Positions 8,037 to 16,063 of a stretch of 64,000 nucleotides of DNA are shown one piece after another (position 1 is the first letter of the stretch; each line of letters begins with the position of its first letter). The stretch is taken from positions 1 through 64,000 of the forward strand of contig CADBCY010000004.1 in the NCBI GenBank assembly GCA_902793325.1. The letters run 5' to 3'. Under the pieces are notes generated by a model. The model did not search any database. It was not told where the DNA came from and worked only from the letters and a program-made list of their open reading frames with translations. The position numbers were made by a program, and so were the translations under genes. This stretch comes from an uncultured Eubacteriales bacterium. GTDB lineage: Bacteria; Bacillota; Clostridia; Christensenellales; Aristaeellaceae.

Positions 8037-8675
8037 TCATTCGCCGTCCAGGCCGCGCCTGAGCCCGCCCAGCAGCACCGACACCGAGACCGCGCCCGGA
8101 TCGGGCCAGCCCAGCGCCGTCTCCCGGAAACCCCTGGAGCGACCCAGCCGGGGCAGCATGTCTTTGGTGGCCTCCACGCCCTCGAGCGCGCCCGCCTCCG
8201 CGGCGGCCAGCACGCGGCCCACGTCGTCCGTCTGCGTCAGCGCCGCCTCCATGCGGGCCTTGGCGGGCAGCAGCGCGTCCACCATGGTCTTGTACCCGGG
8301 TTTCGCCCGGCCCCGGCGCACCACGGCGTCGATGCCCCCGGCGAGGAAGGCGCACATCTCGCGCCCGCCCAGGCTGTCCAGCCCCTCGATGGCCTCCAGC
8401 CCGCCGATCAGCAGCGTGCCGAACAGCACCCCCGACGAGCCGCCCATGCTCTTCACCAGGCACAGCCCGCAGGCGTGGAACAGCGCGTAGGGCGTGGGGT
8501 ATTCGTTCTCCAGCAGCATCCGCCGCAGGGCGGTGAAGCCGGTCTTCATACCGATGCCGTGGTCGCCGTCGCCGATCACCATGTCGATGCGCGTCAGCTC
8601 CGGCTCGGCGGCTATGATGTCGTCCGCCGCCGCGAGCATCGCGGCCCGCAGCGCGGAAGAATCGGCCCTGTTCAT
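8037..8675 (-). CDS. dhaL: DhaL-type kinase subunit (ATP/ADP-binding)
   Basis: This 212-residue protein matches the nucleotide-binding subunit of dihydroxyacetone-kinase systems. The Mg/ADP-binding aspartate loop is present (VIGDGDHGIGM), as are KSMGGSSGVLFGT and RGRAKPGYKTM, and the late DPGAVS. DhaL contributes the phosphoryl donor site and needs a DhaK-type partner for the acceptor; that partner is encoded immediately upstream. No DhaM PTS component or fused ATPase domain is visible, so whether the donor is ATP or a PTS phosphoprotein encoded elsewhere is open. ABC import next door favours an ATP-dependent kinase. Confidence 0.88.
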   Translation of the reverse strand: MNRADSSALRAAMLAAADDIIAAEPELTRIDMVIGDGDHGIGMKTGFTALRRMLLENEYPTPYALFHACGLCLVKSMGGSSGVLFGTLLIGGLEAIEGLDSLGGREMCAFLAGGIDAVVRRGRAKPGYKTMVDALLPAKARMEAALTQTDDVGRVLAAAEAGALEGVEATKDMLPRLGRSRGFRETALGWPDPGAVSVSVLLGGLRRGLDGE

Positions 8676-8708
8676 CTGTCTGTCTCTCTTTCTCCGGGTC
8701 GCGCGCGG

Positions 8709-9668
8709 CTACAGCAGGAAGCCGTCTCCGGCGAGGCTGCCGGCGAGGTAATCGTCCAGCTCGGCGTCGGCGCACAGCAGGGTGACGGTATAGCCGTACA
8801 CGTCCATGACCTGCATGTAACCGCCCACGCGCATCTGCGCCAGGGGGCGCCGCTTCTCGAAGGCCGCCTTCAGGCAGCCCGCCATGACGAAGCTGTCGGA
8901 ATAGCTGGTCAGCCGCAGCCGGTTCACCAGCATATACACGCGCTCGTCCGCGCGGGGCTCGACGTCCTTCAGCAGCAGCTCCACGGTCTCCTCGGCGGTG
9001 CCCGCCACGGTGGCGCCGTCCCGCTCCAGGAAGCCCGGCTCGTCGGAAAAGCCCTTGCCGTAGGTGACGTGGCTGAGCTCCGGGTCCACGGTGACGCACA
9101 GCGTGCTCAGCCGCGCGGCGGCCTTGCGCGCCAGGCGCGCCACCTCCTCCAGCGGCAGGCCCCTGCGGGCGGCCTCGGCGGCGACGCGGATGACGTAGGC
9201 GATGCCGATGCGCCCGCCGCGGTTCTCCCTGGGCTCGCCGATGGCCTGGCCCATGTCGTCGCAGCAGAGCACCTGCTCCACGCGCACGCCCTCCAGCCGC
9301 AGCAGCTCGTCGGCCATGTCGTTGTTCAGGTAGTCGCCCATGTAGTTGTTGTACAGCAGCAGCACGCCCTTCTCCCGGCCCAGCGCCAGGCCCGCCTCGT
9401 AGAGGGCGTAGGCGCTGGGGGCGGTGTAGGGCGGGCCGACCACGGCGGCGTCCGCCATGCCCTCCCCCACGAAGCCGGGGATGAACGGGCCGTTGGACCC
9501 GCCGCCGCTGATGATCACCTGCACGCGATCGGGCGTGGGCGCGCGCTTCAGCAGCACGGCGCTGGGGCTCTGGCCCTCCATGGCGCGCCAGCGCTCGGGA
9601 AAGGCCCCGGCCATCGCCTCGAACCAGCGGGGGCAGTAATCCTCCCTTGTTTCCGCAAACCAATGCAT
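8709..9668 (-). CDS. Divergent DhaK-like kinase subunit lacking both active-site histidines
   Basis: This 319-residue protein is homologous to DhaK over its whole length: GGGS loop at 55-58, GFVGEGM, NNYMGD (D112, matching the family's catalytic Asp) and VNRLRLTS near the end. Two residues used by canonical DhaK are gone. The substrate loop GSGHEP is replaced by GSNGPFIPG (57-65), losing the first His. The GIHGEPG motif, whose His forms a hemiaminal with the ketose, is replaced by GFSDEPG, with S208 in the His position. The reading frame and neighbouring motifs are intact, so this looks like altered chemistry or substrate and not decay. It is encoded between the importer permease and DhaL. 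Confidence 0.85.
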   Translation of the reverse strand: MHWFAETREDYCPRWFEAMAGAFPERWRAMEGQSPSAVLLKRAPTPDRVQVIISGGGSNGPFIPGFVGEGMADAAVVGPPYTAPSAYALYEAGLALGREKGVLLLYNNYMGDYLNNDMADELLRLEGVRVEQVLCCDDMGQAIGEPRENRGGRIGIAYVIRVAAEAARRGLPLEEVARLARKAAARLSTLCVTVDPELSHVTYGKGFSDEPGFLERDGATVAGTAEETVELLLKDVEPRADERVYMLVNRLRLTSYSDSFVMAGCLKAAFEKRRPLAQMRVGGYMQVMDVYGYTVTLLCADAELDDYLAGSLAGDGFLL

Positions 9669-9702
9669 AGCTTTACCTCGGGTCGCGACGGACGGCCGCC
9701 GG

Positions 9703-10713
9703 TCAGACCTTCTTCTTCTTCTGCGCCATGTCCAGGATAACGGCGAAGAGGATGATCGCGCCGATGACGACCTTCTGCCAGTAGGAGTTAATGTGCATCA
9801 GGTTCATGCCGTTGTTGATGACGGCGATGACCGCCACGCCGAACATGGCGCGCGCCACGGAGCCGCTGCCGCCCGTCAGCGAGGTGCCGCCCAGCACGGT
9901 CGCGGCGATGGCGTACATCTCGTAGCCGTCGCAGGCCGCGGGCTGGCCGCTGCACAGCTTGGAGGCGTTCAGCACGCCCGCCATGGCCGCCATGATGGAG
10001 CAGATCACGTGTCCGGTGAACACCACGTTCTTGGTGTTGACGCCGGCCAGGTGGGCCACCTGCTGGTTGCTGCCGGTGGCGTACACGTGGCGGCCGAATA
10101 CGGTCTTGCTCAGCAGCACATGCACGATGGCCACCATGATGATGACGAAGATGGTGATGTTGGGGATCCAGCCGTTGGGGTTGCCCTCGGTGGCCAGCCA
10201 GCGGCCCGCGCCGATGAAGCTGTACGTCTTCGGGATGCCGGAAACGGCGGTGCCGCCGGAGAAGATGAAGCACAGGCCGCGGCCGATGGTCTGCATGGCC
10301 AGGGTGGCGATCATGGGCACCACGTTCAGCCGGCTGATCATGAAGCCGTTGAAGCCGCCGCACACCAGGCCCACGATCAGCGCCGGGAAGATGAGGATCG
10401 GGATGGAGCCCAGCTTGGACAGCCCGGGAATCTGCACGGCGATCAGCGTGCTGACGACGCCCGCCAGCGCGGCCACCGAGCCGACGGAGATGTCGATGCC
10501 GCCCAGTATGATGACGTAGGTCAGGCCGGCGGACAGCATGGCGTTAATGGCCATCTGCGTGGTCAGGTTGACGAGGTTCGTCGCGGAGAAGAACTTGCCG
10601 CCCGTGCCCAGCCCGAAGCCCAGGATCAGGCCCACCAGGATCACGACCACCATGTTCTTCATCAGGAATTCCTTCGCGCCGGAGTGCTTGGTTCCGATGT
10701 TCTTTTCAGCCAT
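9703..10713 (-). CDS. Ribose/autoinducer-type ABC transporter permease (RbsC family)
   Basis: This 336-residue inner-membrane permease of the BPD_transp_2 class has about ten hydrophobic segments starting near residue 18 (MVVVILVGLILGFGLG). It has the family motif region GGIDISVGSVAALAG and a C-terminal GGTSLTGGSGSVARAMFG loop that contacts the ATPase. It forms the channel for a monosaccharide or polyol importer with the ATPase encoded just upstream and the binding protein encoded first in the operon. RBS AGAGGTG precedes ATG 10713. The Lys-rich C-terminus (AQKKKKV) is cytoplasmic. Confidence 0.92.
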   Translation of the reverse strand: MAEKNIGTKHSGAKEFLMKNMVVVILVGLILGFGLGTGGKFFSATNLVNLTTQMAINAMLSAGLTYVIILGGIDISVGSVAALAGVVSTLIAVQIPGLSKLGSIPILIFPALIVGLVCGGFNGFMISRLNVVPMIATLAMQTIGRGLCFIFSGGTAVSGIPKTYSFIGAGRWLATEGNPNGWIPNITIFVIIMVAIVHVLLSKTVFGRHVYATGSNQQVAHLAGVNTKNVVFTGHVICSIMAAMAGVLNASKLCSGQPAACDGYEMYAIAATVLGGTSLTGGSGSVARAMFGVAVIAVINNGMNLMHINSYWQKVVIGAIILFAVILDMAQKKKKV

Positions 10714-10745
10714 TTGTTTACACCTCTCTACTATGCCTCAAGCGA

Positions 10746-12239
10746 TCAGTCCACTTGGCTGGCCAGGTACATGATCTTCTGCTCGGTCGCTTCCTCGCGG
10801 CTGAGCTCGCCGGTGACGCGGCCCTCGCACATCACGATGATGCGGTCGCTGACGCCCAGCACCTCCGGAAGCTCCGAGGACACCATCACGATGGTGCCGC
10901 CGTTGTCCACGAAGTCGTTCATCAGCGTGTAGAATTCCGACTTGGCGTTGACGTCGATGCCTCGGGTGGGCTCGTCCAGAATCAGGATCTGGCTCTCGGC
11001 GATCAGCCACTTGGCCAGCACGACCTTCTGCTGGTTGCCGCCGGACAGGTTGCCGATGATGGTCTCCACGCTGGGCGTCTTGACGCGCAGCTTGCCCACG
11101 TACTCCTTGCTGACGGCGTCGATCCACTTCTGGTCCGCGAAGCCCATGCTCTTCATGTGGTAGATCAGGCTGGGCAGCACCTCGTTGTCCTTGATCATGG
11201 CCTTGAGCATCAGGCCCGTGGTGCGGCGGTCCTCGGTGACCATGCCGACCTTGTGGGCGATGGCGTCCTTCGGGCTTTTGAAGTGGACCTCCTTGCCGTT
11301 GACGAACACCTTGCCGCTGTCGGCGTGGCGCGCGCCGAAGATGGTCTCCATGGTCTCGGTGCGGCCCGCGCCGACCAGGCCCGCGATGCCCAGGATCTCG
11401 CCGCGGTAGGCGGTGAAGGACACGTTCCGGAACTGTCGCCCGTGGCTCAGGCCCTCCACGCGCAGCGTCTCCTCGCCGCGGTGGTGCTCGGTGTGCACGA
11501 AGTAGTCGTTGATCTCGCGGCCCACCATGCTGGCCACCAGGTCGTGCTCGGAGATATCCTTAATCAGGTCGGTGCGCACGAAGCAGCCGTCGCGCAGCAC
11601 GGTGGCGCGGTCGCAGATCTCGAAGATCTCCTTCATGCGGTGGCTGATGTAGGCGATGGCCACGCCCTTGTCGCGCAGTATGCGGATCTGCTCGAACAGC
11701 GCGTCGATCTCGTGCTCGGACAGGGAGGAGGTCGGCTCGTCCATGATGACGACCTTTGCGTTTTTATTGATGACGCGGGCGATTTCCACCATCTGCTGCT
11801 GCGCGGCGGTGAGGTCGCCGGCCACGTCGGTGGGCTTGATGATGGCGTCCATCTTCATCTGCTTCAACAGCTCCTGGGCGCGCGCGATCATGCCGCGGTT
11901 GTCCAGGAACCAGCCCTTTTTCTTTTCCTCGCCGAGGAAGATGTTCTCCGCCACGGTCAGGTCCTTTGCGATGCTCAGCTCCTGGTGGATGACGGAGATG
12001 CCCTTGTCCATGGCGTCCCTGGGGCCCTTGAACTCGGTCTTTTGCCCGTCCAGGAGGATTTCGCCTTCCGTGGCGGTGTACACGCCGGAGAGGATCTTGA
12101 TCAGCGTGGACTTGCCCGCGCCGTTCTCGCCCATCAGGGCGTGCACCTCGCCGGGATAGAAGTCCACCGAGACGTCCGTCAGGGCCTTGACGCCCGGAAA
12201 GACCTTTGTAATATGAACTGCCTGCAAGCAGGGCTGCAC
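10746..12239 (-). CDS. Sugar ABC transporter ATPase, double-domain (RbsA/MglA family)
   Basis: This protein of about 497 residues contains two ABC domains in tandem, as in RbsA and MglA. The first has Walker A GENGAGKST and Walker B VVIMDEPTSSL but a degenerate signature (LTAAQQQ). The second has an atypical P-loop (GLVGAGRTE) but an intact signature, LSGGNQQK, and LILDEPTRGID. This asymmetry is normal for the family. The longer reading frame to ATG 12275 is unlikely: AAAGGGG precedes GTG 12239 at good spacing, so that start is chosen. A hairpin with a T-run (12283-12322) separates it from the binding-protein gene. Confidence 0.9.
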   Translation of the reverse strand: MQPCLQAVHITKVFPGVKALTDVSVDFYPGEVHALMGENGAGKSTLIKILSGVYTATEGEILLDGQKTEFKGPRDAMDKGISVIHQELSIAKDLTVAENIFLGEEKKKGWFLDNRGMIARAQELLKQMKMDAIIKPTDVAGDLTAAQQQMVEIARVINKNAKVVIMDEPTSSLSEHEIDALFEQIRILRDKGVAIAYISHRMKEIFEICDRATVLRDGCFVRTDLIKDISEHDLVASMVGREINDYFVHTEHHRGEETLRVEGLSHGRQFRNVSFTAYRGEILGIAGLVGAGRTETMETIFGARHADSGKVFVNGKEVHFKSPKDAIAHKVGMVTEDRRTTGLMLKAMIKDNEVLPSLIYHMKSMGFADQKWIDAVSKEYVGKLRVKTPSVETIIGNLSGGNQQKVVLAKWLIAESQILILDEPTRGIDVNAKSEFYTLMNDFVDNGGTIVMVSSELPEVLGVSDRIIVMCEGRVTGELSREEATEQKIMYLASQVD

Positions 12240-12282
12240 ATTCGTCACCCCTTTACGTTGTCCTGTTCGGTACATTCATCTG

Positions 12283-12322
12283 AAAAGAGCATCCGACACA
12301 CCACGTTGCATGCCGGATGCTC
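12283..12322 (-). terminator. Intra-operon terminator/attenuator after the binding-protein gene
   Basis: A 9-bp stem (GAGCATCCG / CGGATGCTC) is followed on the minus strand by TTTT. It lies between the binding-protein and ATPase genes. Partial termination here would give the usual excess of binding protein over membrane components. Confidence 0.7.
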
Positions 12323-12365
12323 TCGTTCAATCCGTCAGCGCCACTGTCTCATGGCGGTCACGGCC

Positions 12366-13322
12366 TTATTCGGGCTTGACGGCGTTGGAGGCGTCCACCA
12401 GGTAGGGAGCGATCAGGATGGTCTGCTCGTCCACGGTGCCCTCGGTCAGGTACTTCACCATTTCCTCGGCGATCTTGTAGCCGATCTGATAGGGATCCTG
12501 CGCGACGTCGCCGACCCAGATCTCGCCGTCCACGGGATCCAGAATGGCCTCGTGGGCCTCGGGGTTGGCGTCGAAGCCGATCATCTTGGTGGAAGCGCCC
12601 GCGGCCTTGATGGCAGCCAGCGCGCCGATACAGGCGGGATCGCCCACGGTGAAGATCACAGCCATCTCGGGATAGGAGGTCAGGGCATCCTGCATCAGGC
12701 CCTCGGCGGTGCCGGCGTCGCCCTTGTAGTTGCCGATGTTGACGATGTTCAGGTTGTACTCGTCCTTCTTGGCGTTCATGACTTCCATCCAGCCGTTCTC
12801 ACGGTCGATGCAGCTCTGGGGCTCGGGATAGCCGATGATGCCCACGGTCGCGCCGTCCTTCATGCCCAGCTTGTCCAGCCAGGCGATGGTGGCCTCGCCG
12901 CCGACGACGCCGCCCTGATAGTTGTCGGTGCCGACGAAGCACTTGATGACGTCAGTCTCGCTGGAGGTGCAGTCGAAGGTGAACATCGGCACGCCCTGCG
13001 CGTCGGCCGCCTCGATGGCGTTGGTGCAGGCAGCGGGCTCGTTGCAGGCCAGGGAGATGGCGTCCATGCCGTCCACGACCATGGTTTCGATGCGCTCGGT
13101 GGCGATGGCGCCCTGCAGGTCGCTCTCGTCGACGACGGCGGTGAAGCCCATGTCGGCGGCGGCGGCGTTGATGCCCTCTTCAATCTTCAGGTAGAACGCG
13201 TGCTCGCGGGAGCCCAGGATGAAGCCGAGCTTCAGATCCTTGACGTCCTTGGCCTCGGCCAGGCAGGAACCCATGGCGACGACCATCATCAGAACCAGAA
13301 CCAGTGCGAGAATTTTCTTCAT
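12366..13322 (-). CDS. Periplasmic-type sugar-binding protein of ABC importer (Peripla_BP_4)
   Basis: This 318-residue secreted protein has a signal peptide (MKKILALVLVLMMVVAMGSC then LAEA). A cysteine at about residue 20 could be a lipoprotein site, though AEA also fits signal peptidase I. The mature part matches the RbsB/ALS-type substrate-binding family: KLGFILGSREHAFYLKIEEGINAAA at the N-terminus, VVDGMDAISLACNEP, a central GEATIAWL and the hinge motif TVGDPACIGALAAIKAAG. It captures the sugar or polyol for the operon's importer and, being the first gene, should be the most highly expressed. The ligand cannot be told from sequence; the downstream DhaKL-like and aldolase genes suggest a ketose or tetrose/pentose-type sugar. 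Confidence 0.9.
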   Translation of the reverse strand: MKKILALVLVLMMVVAMGSCLAEAKDVKDLKLGFILGSREHAFYLKIEEGINAAAADMGFTAVVDESDLQGAIATERIETMVVDGMDAISLACNEPAACTNAIEAADAQGVPMFTFDCTSSETDVIKCFVGTDNYQGGVVGGEATIAWLDKLGMKDGATVGIIGYPEPQSCIDRENGWMEVMNAKKDEYNLNIVNIGNYKGDAGTAEGLMQDALTSYPEMAVIFTVGDPACIGALAAIKAAGASTKMIGFDANPEAHEAILDPVDGEIWVGDVAQDPYQIGYKIAEEMVKYLTEGTVDEQTILIAPYLVDASNAVKPE

Positions 13323-13418
13323 GACATGTACCCCTCTTTCTATTTTTTGCGGCCGGACGGGCCGACCGGCAAAATTCTGTTCAGGACGACGAAAATGTTA
13401 ATTTCGTACCCTGCCGTT

Positions 13419-13447
13419 AATATAGCACAGATAGAACCGGTTGTCAA
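13419..13447 (-). promoter_or_regulatory. Promoter of the ABC importer/DhaKL/aldolase operon
   Basis: On the minus strand TTGACA (13442-13447), 17 bases and TATATT (13419-13424) with an extended TGC form a near-consensus sigma-A promoter about 100 bases before the binding-protein gene. Two GTTAAT copies (about 13397 and 13416) in the leader could be a regulator site, but this is weak. Confidence 0.8.
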
Positions 13448-13498
13448 CAGGGCTTTTCACTTTTTCCGATGGGAAAACCGCGAGCGCGCGCCCCGCGC

Positions 13499-13530
13499 AA
13501 AAACCCCCGGGACCGAGGTCCCGGGGGTTT
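13499..13530 (-). terminator. Terminator of the SH3 gene
   Basis: A strong stem (AAACCCCCGGGA with its complement, 6-base loop) lies directly after the minus-strand SH3 gene and runs into a TTTTT tract on that strand. Confidence 0.85.
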
Positions 13531-13540
13531 CGATTACGCC

Positions 13541-14062
13541 TTACGCCTGCAGATTCTGCGGCAGCGCGTTCAGGTGGTCGATGGTCATGTAGCCGGTCAC
13601 GCCGTTGCGCTCCACCTGCACGATCTTGCCGGACATCGCCACGAAGGTGACGGTCGTGCCCCTGGGCACGGTGATGTAGCGGCAGGCGGTGTTCGGGCGC
13701 TTGTACACGCGCGTGGGCTGGGTGGCGTAGAGCAGGTCGCCGCGCTCCAGCGCGCGGGTGGCCGTCGCGTTGATGTAGCCGGTGGCGCCGTTGACGGTCA
13801 CGGTCACGAAGCCGGTGGACAGCCGCTCCACGGGGAGCACCGTCCCCGCCGGCAGCGTACCCCACAGCGTGGAGCACGTGCCCTCGCGGTACACGCCGGT
13901 GTCCGCGCTGGCGACTTCATACCTGCGCTGTATGCTCAGCGCGCCGTTGCGGGAGAGCGGGAACGCGCCCTCCGGCGCGCCCTCGGCTGCGGCGGCGCCG
14001 AAGGCAAGTAACGCGGTCAGGAGCAGAATCAGGGCCAAATCGATCCGCATTTTACGTTTCAT
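13541..14062 (-). CDS. Secreted SH3-like domain protein
   Basis: This 173-residue exported protein starts at ATG 14062 behind GGAGGTG. The longer frame to 14125 has no such site. An N-terminal signal segment (MRIDLALILLLTALLAFGAAAAEGA) precedes two SH3b-like repeats. Each contains a strand pattern ending in a Gly-Tyr motif: FVTVTVNGATGYINATAT, and about 55 residues later IVQVERNGVTGYMTIDHL. Bacterial SH3 domains of this type bind cell-wall peptides, so it is probably a wall-associated protein. No catalytic domain is present. It is a single-gene unit with its own promoter and terminator. Confidence 0.75.
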   Translation of the reverse strand: MKRKMRIDLALILLLTALLAFGAAAAEGAPEGAFPLSRNGALSIQRRYEVASADTGVYREGTCSTLWGTLPAGTVLPVERLSTGFVTVTVNGATGYINATATRALERGDLLYATQPTRVYKRPNTACRYITVPRGTTVTFVAMSGKIVQVERNGVTGYMTIDHLNALPQNLQA

Positions 14063-14113
14063 ACGCTGCACCTCCTCGCCGGATCGTTGGGACTTTCTAT
14101 GATTTACACACTC

Positions 14114-14142
14114 ATTATATACCATAATTCGAAATAAAGCAA
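14114..14142 (-). promoter_or_regulatory. Promoter of the SH3 gene
   Basis: On the minus strand TTGCTT (14137-14142), 17 bases and TATAAT (14114-14119) lie 52 bases before the start codon, in an A+T-rich divergent intergenic region. Confidence 0.8.
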
Positions 14143-14264
14143 TATTTTTGTAAGAGAAAAATCCTATTTCGGGCGTATTTTGACATGATTATGACACTTT
14201 TCCCGAAAAAAATTGCAATCATTCTTCGCAAACGGTTCATGATTTTGCCATTCCGGGAAAAAGC

Positions 14265-14293
14265 TTGCCAGTCCGCGCGCCGTGGATTATAAT
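14265..14293 (+). promoter_or_regulatory. Promoter of the two-gene membrane-protein operon
   Basis: TTGCCA (14265-14270), 17 bases and TATAAT (14288-14293) lie 29 bases before ATG 14323. Confidence 0.8.
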
Positions 14294-14322
14294 AAACGTA
14301 ACTTCTTTTCCGGAGGCCCGTC

Positions 14323-15009
14323 ATGCCCGATATCCAGTTGAACGCCGCCAACCTGAAGGAACACCTCAGGAAGTACTTCGTCATCTACGCGGTGGTGATC
14401 GCGCTGTGCGCGCTGCTCACCAACCTGCTCTGGCTCACCACGCGGCCCCGCGTGCCCTCGGACAAGGCCGTGCTGTTCTACCTGGCCGACAGCGCGCTGG
14501 ACGTGACGCCGCTGAACGAGCTGGCCCCGGACGTGCTCTCGCAGTTGCAGGCGGAGGGCCGCGACGTCCGCGACGTGAGCTTCGAAGGGCTGCTGTTCGC
14601 CGACCCGGAGACCGACTACACCGGCAGCATGCTGCTGATGACCCGCCTGGCCACCGGCGAGGGCGACGTGTTCTTCGCCGGCCAGGACGCCATGGACGCC
14701 CTGCTGCGCGCCGGGGCGCTGCTGCCGCTGGACGACATCGTGGCCGGCGGCTGGCTGGCGGAGTACGGCCTCGAGCCCTGCTACGCTGAGACGACCGACG
14801 AGGAGACCGGCGAGACGACCTCCTTCCTGGCGGGCCTGCGGCTGGACCCGATGGACCGGCTGATCGAGCTGAACGCGTTCCAAAACCGGGGCGCGTACCT
14901 GGCCCTGCCCTACCCCGGCGAAAACCTGGAGGACACGCTGCGCGCGACGGAGATCGTATTCGAAAAGCTGACGGAGGCGCCCCATGCTGGAACAGACGGT
15001 GCAGAATGA
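14323..15009 (+). CDS. Membrane-anchored extracytoplasmic protein, unknown function
   Basis: This 228-residue protein has a short cytoplasmic head (about 18 residues), one N-terminal transmembrane segment (FVIYAVVIALCALLTNLLWL, about 19-38) and an acidic extracytoplasmic domain of about 185 residues. No enzyme motif was recognised. The phrase ATGEGDVFFAGQDAMDALLRAGALLPLDDIV recalls the ligand-contact region of extracellular solute-binding proteins (a fragment of that fold), but the length is too short for a full one. Its end overlaps the next gene by 26 bases, implying coupled translation and perhaps a complex. RBS CGGAGG. Confidence 0.6.
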   Translation: MPDIQLNAANLKEHLRKYFVIYAVVIALCALLTNLLWLTTRPRVPSDKAVLFYLADSALDVTPLNELAPDVLSQLQAEGRDVRDVSFEGLLFADPETDYTGSMLLMTRLATGEGDVFFAGQDAMDALLRAGALLPLDDIVAGGWLAEYGLEPCYAETTDEETGETTSFLAGLRLDPMDRLIELNAFQNRGAYLALPYPGENLEDTLRATEIVFEKLTEAPHAGTDGAE

Positions 15010-15472
15010 GCGGCCCACGCCCCTGCAGGGCGTCGGGATCGTGCTGGCCACGGCGGCGGCCGTGCTGCTGGGATCGTGGGTGTTCGGCGCGCTGCAGCGC
15101 TGGATCGGGCAGGCGGCGTCGCTGGGCTTCCTGGCCTACGGCGTGCTGGTGGCGCTCGTGCTGATGAACCGCTACGTGATGGCCTACCACTACGCCGCCA
15201 ACGACGACGTGCTGCGCGTCCATCACCGCTACGGCCGCTACCAGCGCTTCATGGTCGACGTATGGCTGAACCGGGTGCTGGCCTGGGGGACGCCGGAGGA
15301 CGTGCGCCGACAGCATCCCCGCGCGCGCGTCACCCGCGCCGTCAAGCCGAAGTGCCCGCTCGAGCCCCTCGCCCTCGCCTACCGCACCGGCGGAAAGGTG
15401 GAGATCCTGGTTCTCCAGCCGGACGCGCCGCTGCGCGACCACCTGCTGAAGCACATCCGCAAATGCAAATAA
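14984..15472 (+). CDS. Small two-helix membrane protein, unknown function
   Basis: This 162-residue protein has two predicted membrane segments (about residues 17-37 and 45-63: VGIVLATAAAVLLGSWVFGA, LGFLAYGVLVALVLMNRYVM). A basic cytoplasmic-looking tail of about 95 residues rich in Arg and His follows. Its start lies inside the end of the preceding gene, so the two are co-translated. No family was recognised. The tail has a PH-like strand pattern (DDVLRVHHRYGRYQRFMVDVWLNRVLAWG), which is only suggestive. Confidence 0.6.
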   Translation: MLEQTVQNERPTPLQGVGIVLATAAAVLLGSWVFGALQRWIGQAASLGFLAYGVLVALVLMNRYVMAYHYAANDDVLRVHHRYGRYQRFMVDVWLNRVLAWGTPEDVRRQHPRARVTRAVKPKCPLEPLALAYRTGGKVEILVLQPDAPLRDHLLKHIRKCK

Positions 15473-15563
15473 CCCCGGGCCGCGCGCGGTCCCGCCGCAG
15501 GGCGACGCCCCCGGCGTCCCGAACTCTGCGCCCGTCAGGGACGGCGCTCGGTTCCTTCTCTCC

Positions 15564-15615
15564 AAAAACAAAAAAAGCGGGCGGCCCCGGGACAGATCGT
15601 CCCGAAGCCGCCCGC
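15564..15615 (-). terminator. Terminator of the phage-like late operon
   Basis: A long stem (GCGGGCGGC at both ends) is followed on the minus strand by a tract of about 12 T with one interruption. It lies directly after the holin gene and marks the end of the locus. Confidence 0.85.
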
Positions 15616-15631
15616 TTCCCATGCCCGCCGG

Positions 15632-16063
15632 TCATTCAGCGCCCGCGCTGTCCCCCTTCTCCCGCAGCGTCTCCAGGGCGTTGCTCAGGAACGCCGGGTA
15701 TCTGACGCCCATCAGCGCGGTGTTCTCCAGGATGGAGATGCCCTCGTTGGCGATGTAATACATGGTCGCCGCGGTCTGGAAGACGCGGGCGGCGTTGCCG
15801 ATGGCGGCGTCGAGCAGGGTGGCCACCAGCACCACAATCATAATCATGAACTTGCGGATCAGGCCGTCGAAGCCGGCGCGGCTGGAGACGCCGCCGGTCT
15901 CGGTCTTGGGGCTTTTGCCGCGCCAGGCCACGATCAGCCCCGTCAGGTAGTCCAGCACCATGAACGCCGCGAGGATCGTCAGCAGCACGTTCCACTCCCC
16001 CAGCAGGCCCGCCGCCGCGCCGATCGCGGCCGCGAGCACTTTTGTGATGTCATTCCACTTCAT
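15632..16063 (-). CDS. Phage holin (holin_4 / toxin-secretion type)
   Basis: This 143-residue small membrane protein has three to four hydrophobic stretches (KVLAAAIGAAAGLLGEW, LLTILAAFMVLDYLTGLIVA, FMIMIVVLVATLLDAAIG, a weaker one around MYYIANEGISILEN). The LDYLTGLIVAWRGK and NEGISILEN motifs are typical of the TcdE-like holin family. It should permeabilise the membrane and release the endolysin encoded just upstream. The start (ATG 16063, RBS GGGAGG) overlaps the endolysin stop (ATGA). It is the last gene before the locus terminator. Confidence 0.9.
   Translation of the reverse strand: MKWNDITKVLAAAIGAAAGLLGEWNVLLTILAAFMVLDYLTGLIVAWRGKSPKTETGGVSSRAGFDGLIRKFMIMIVVLVATLLDAAIGNAARVFQTAATMYYIANEGISILENTALMGVRYPAFLSNALETLREKGDSAGAE

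Noticed and set aside
7086..9740. An 884-codon plus-strand frame opposite the aldolase, DhaL and DhaK-like genes
   Set aside because: The same shadow-frame character; no protein family is recognisable and it opposes three clear genes.
13323..13400. Possible riboswitch in the leader of the sugar importer operon
   Set aside because: Only a small GC hairpin is present; no conserved riboswitch core could be recognised.
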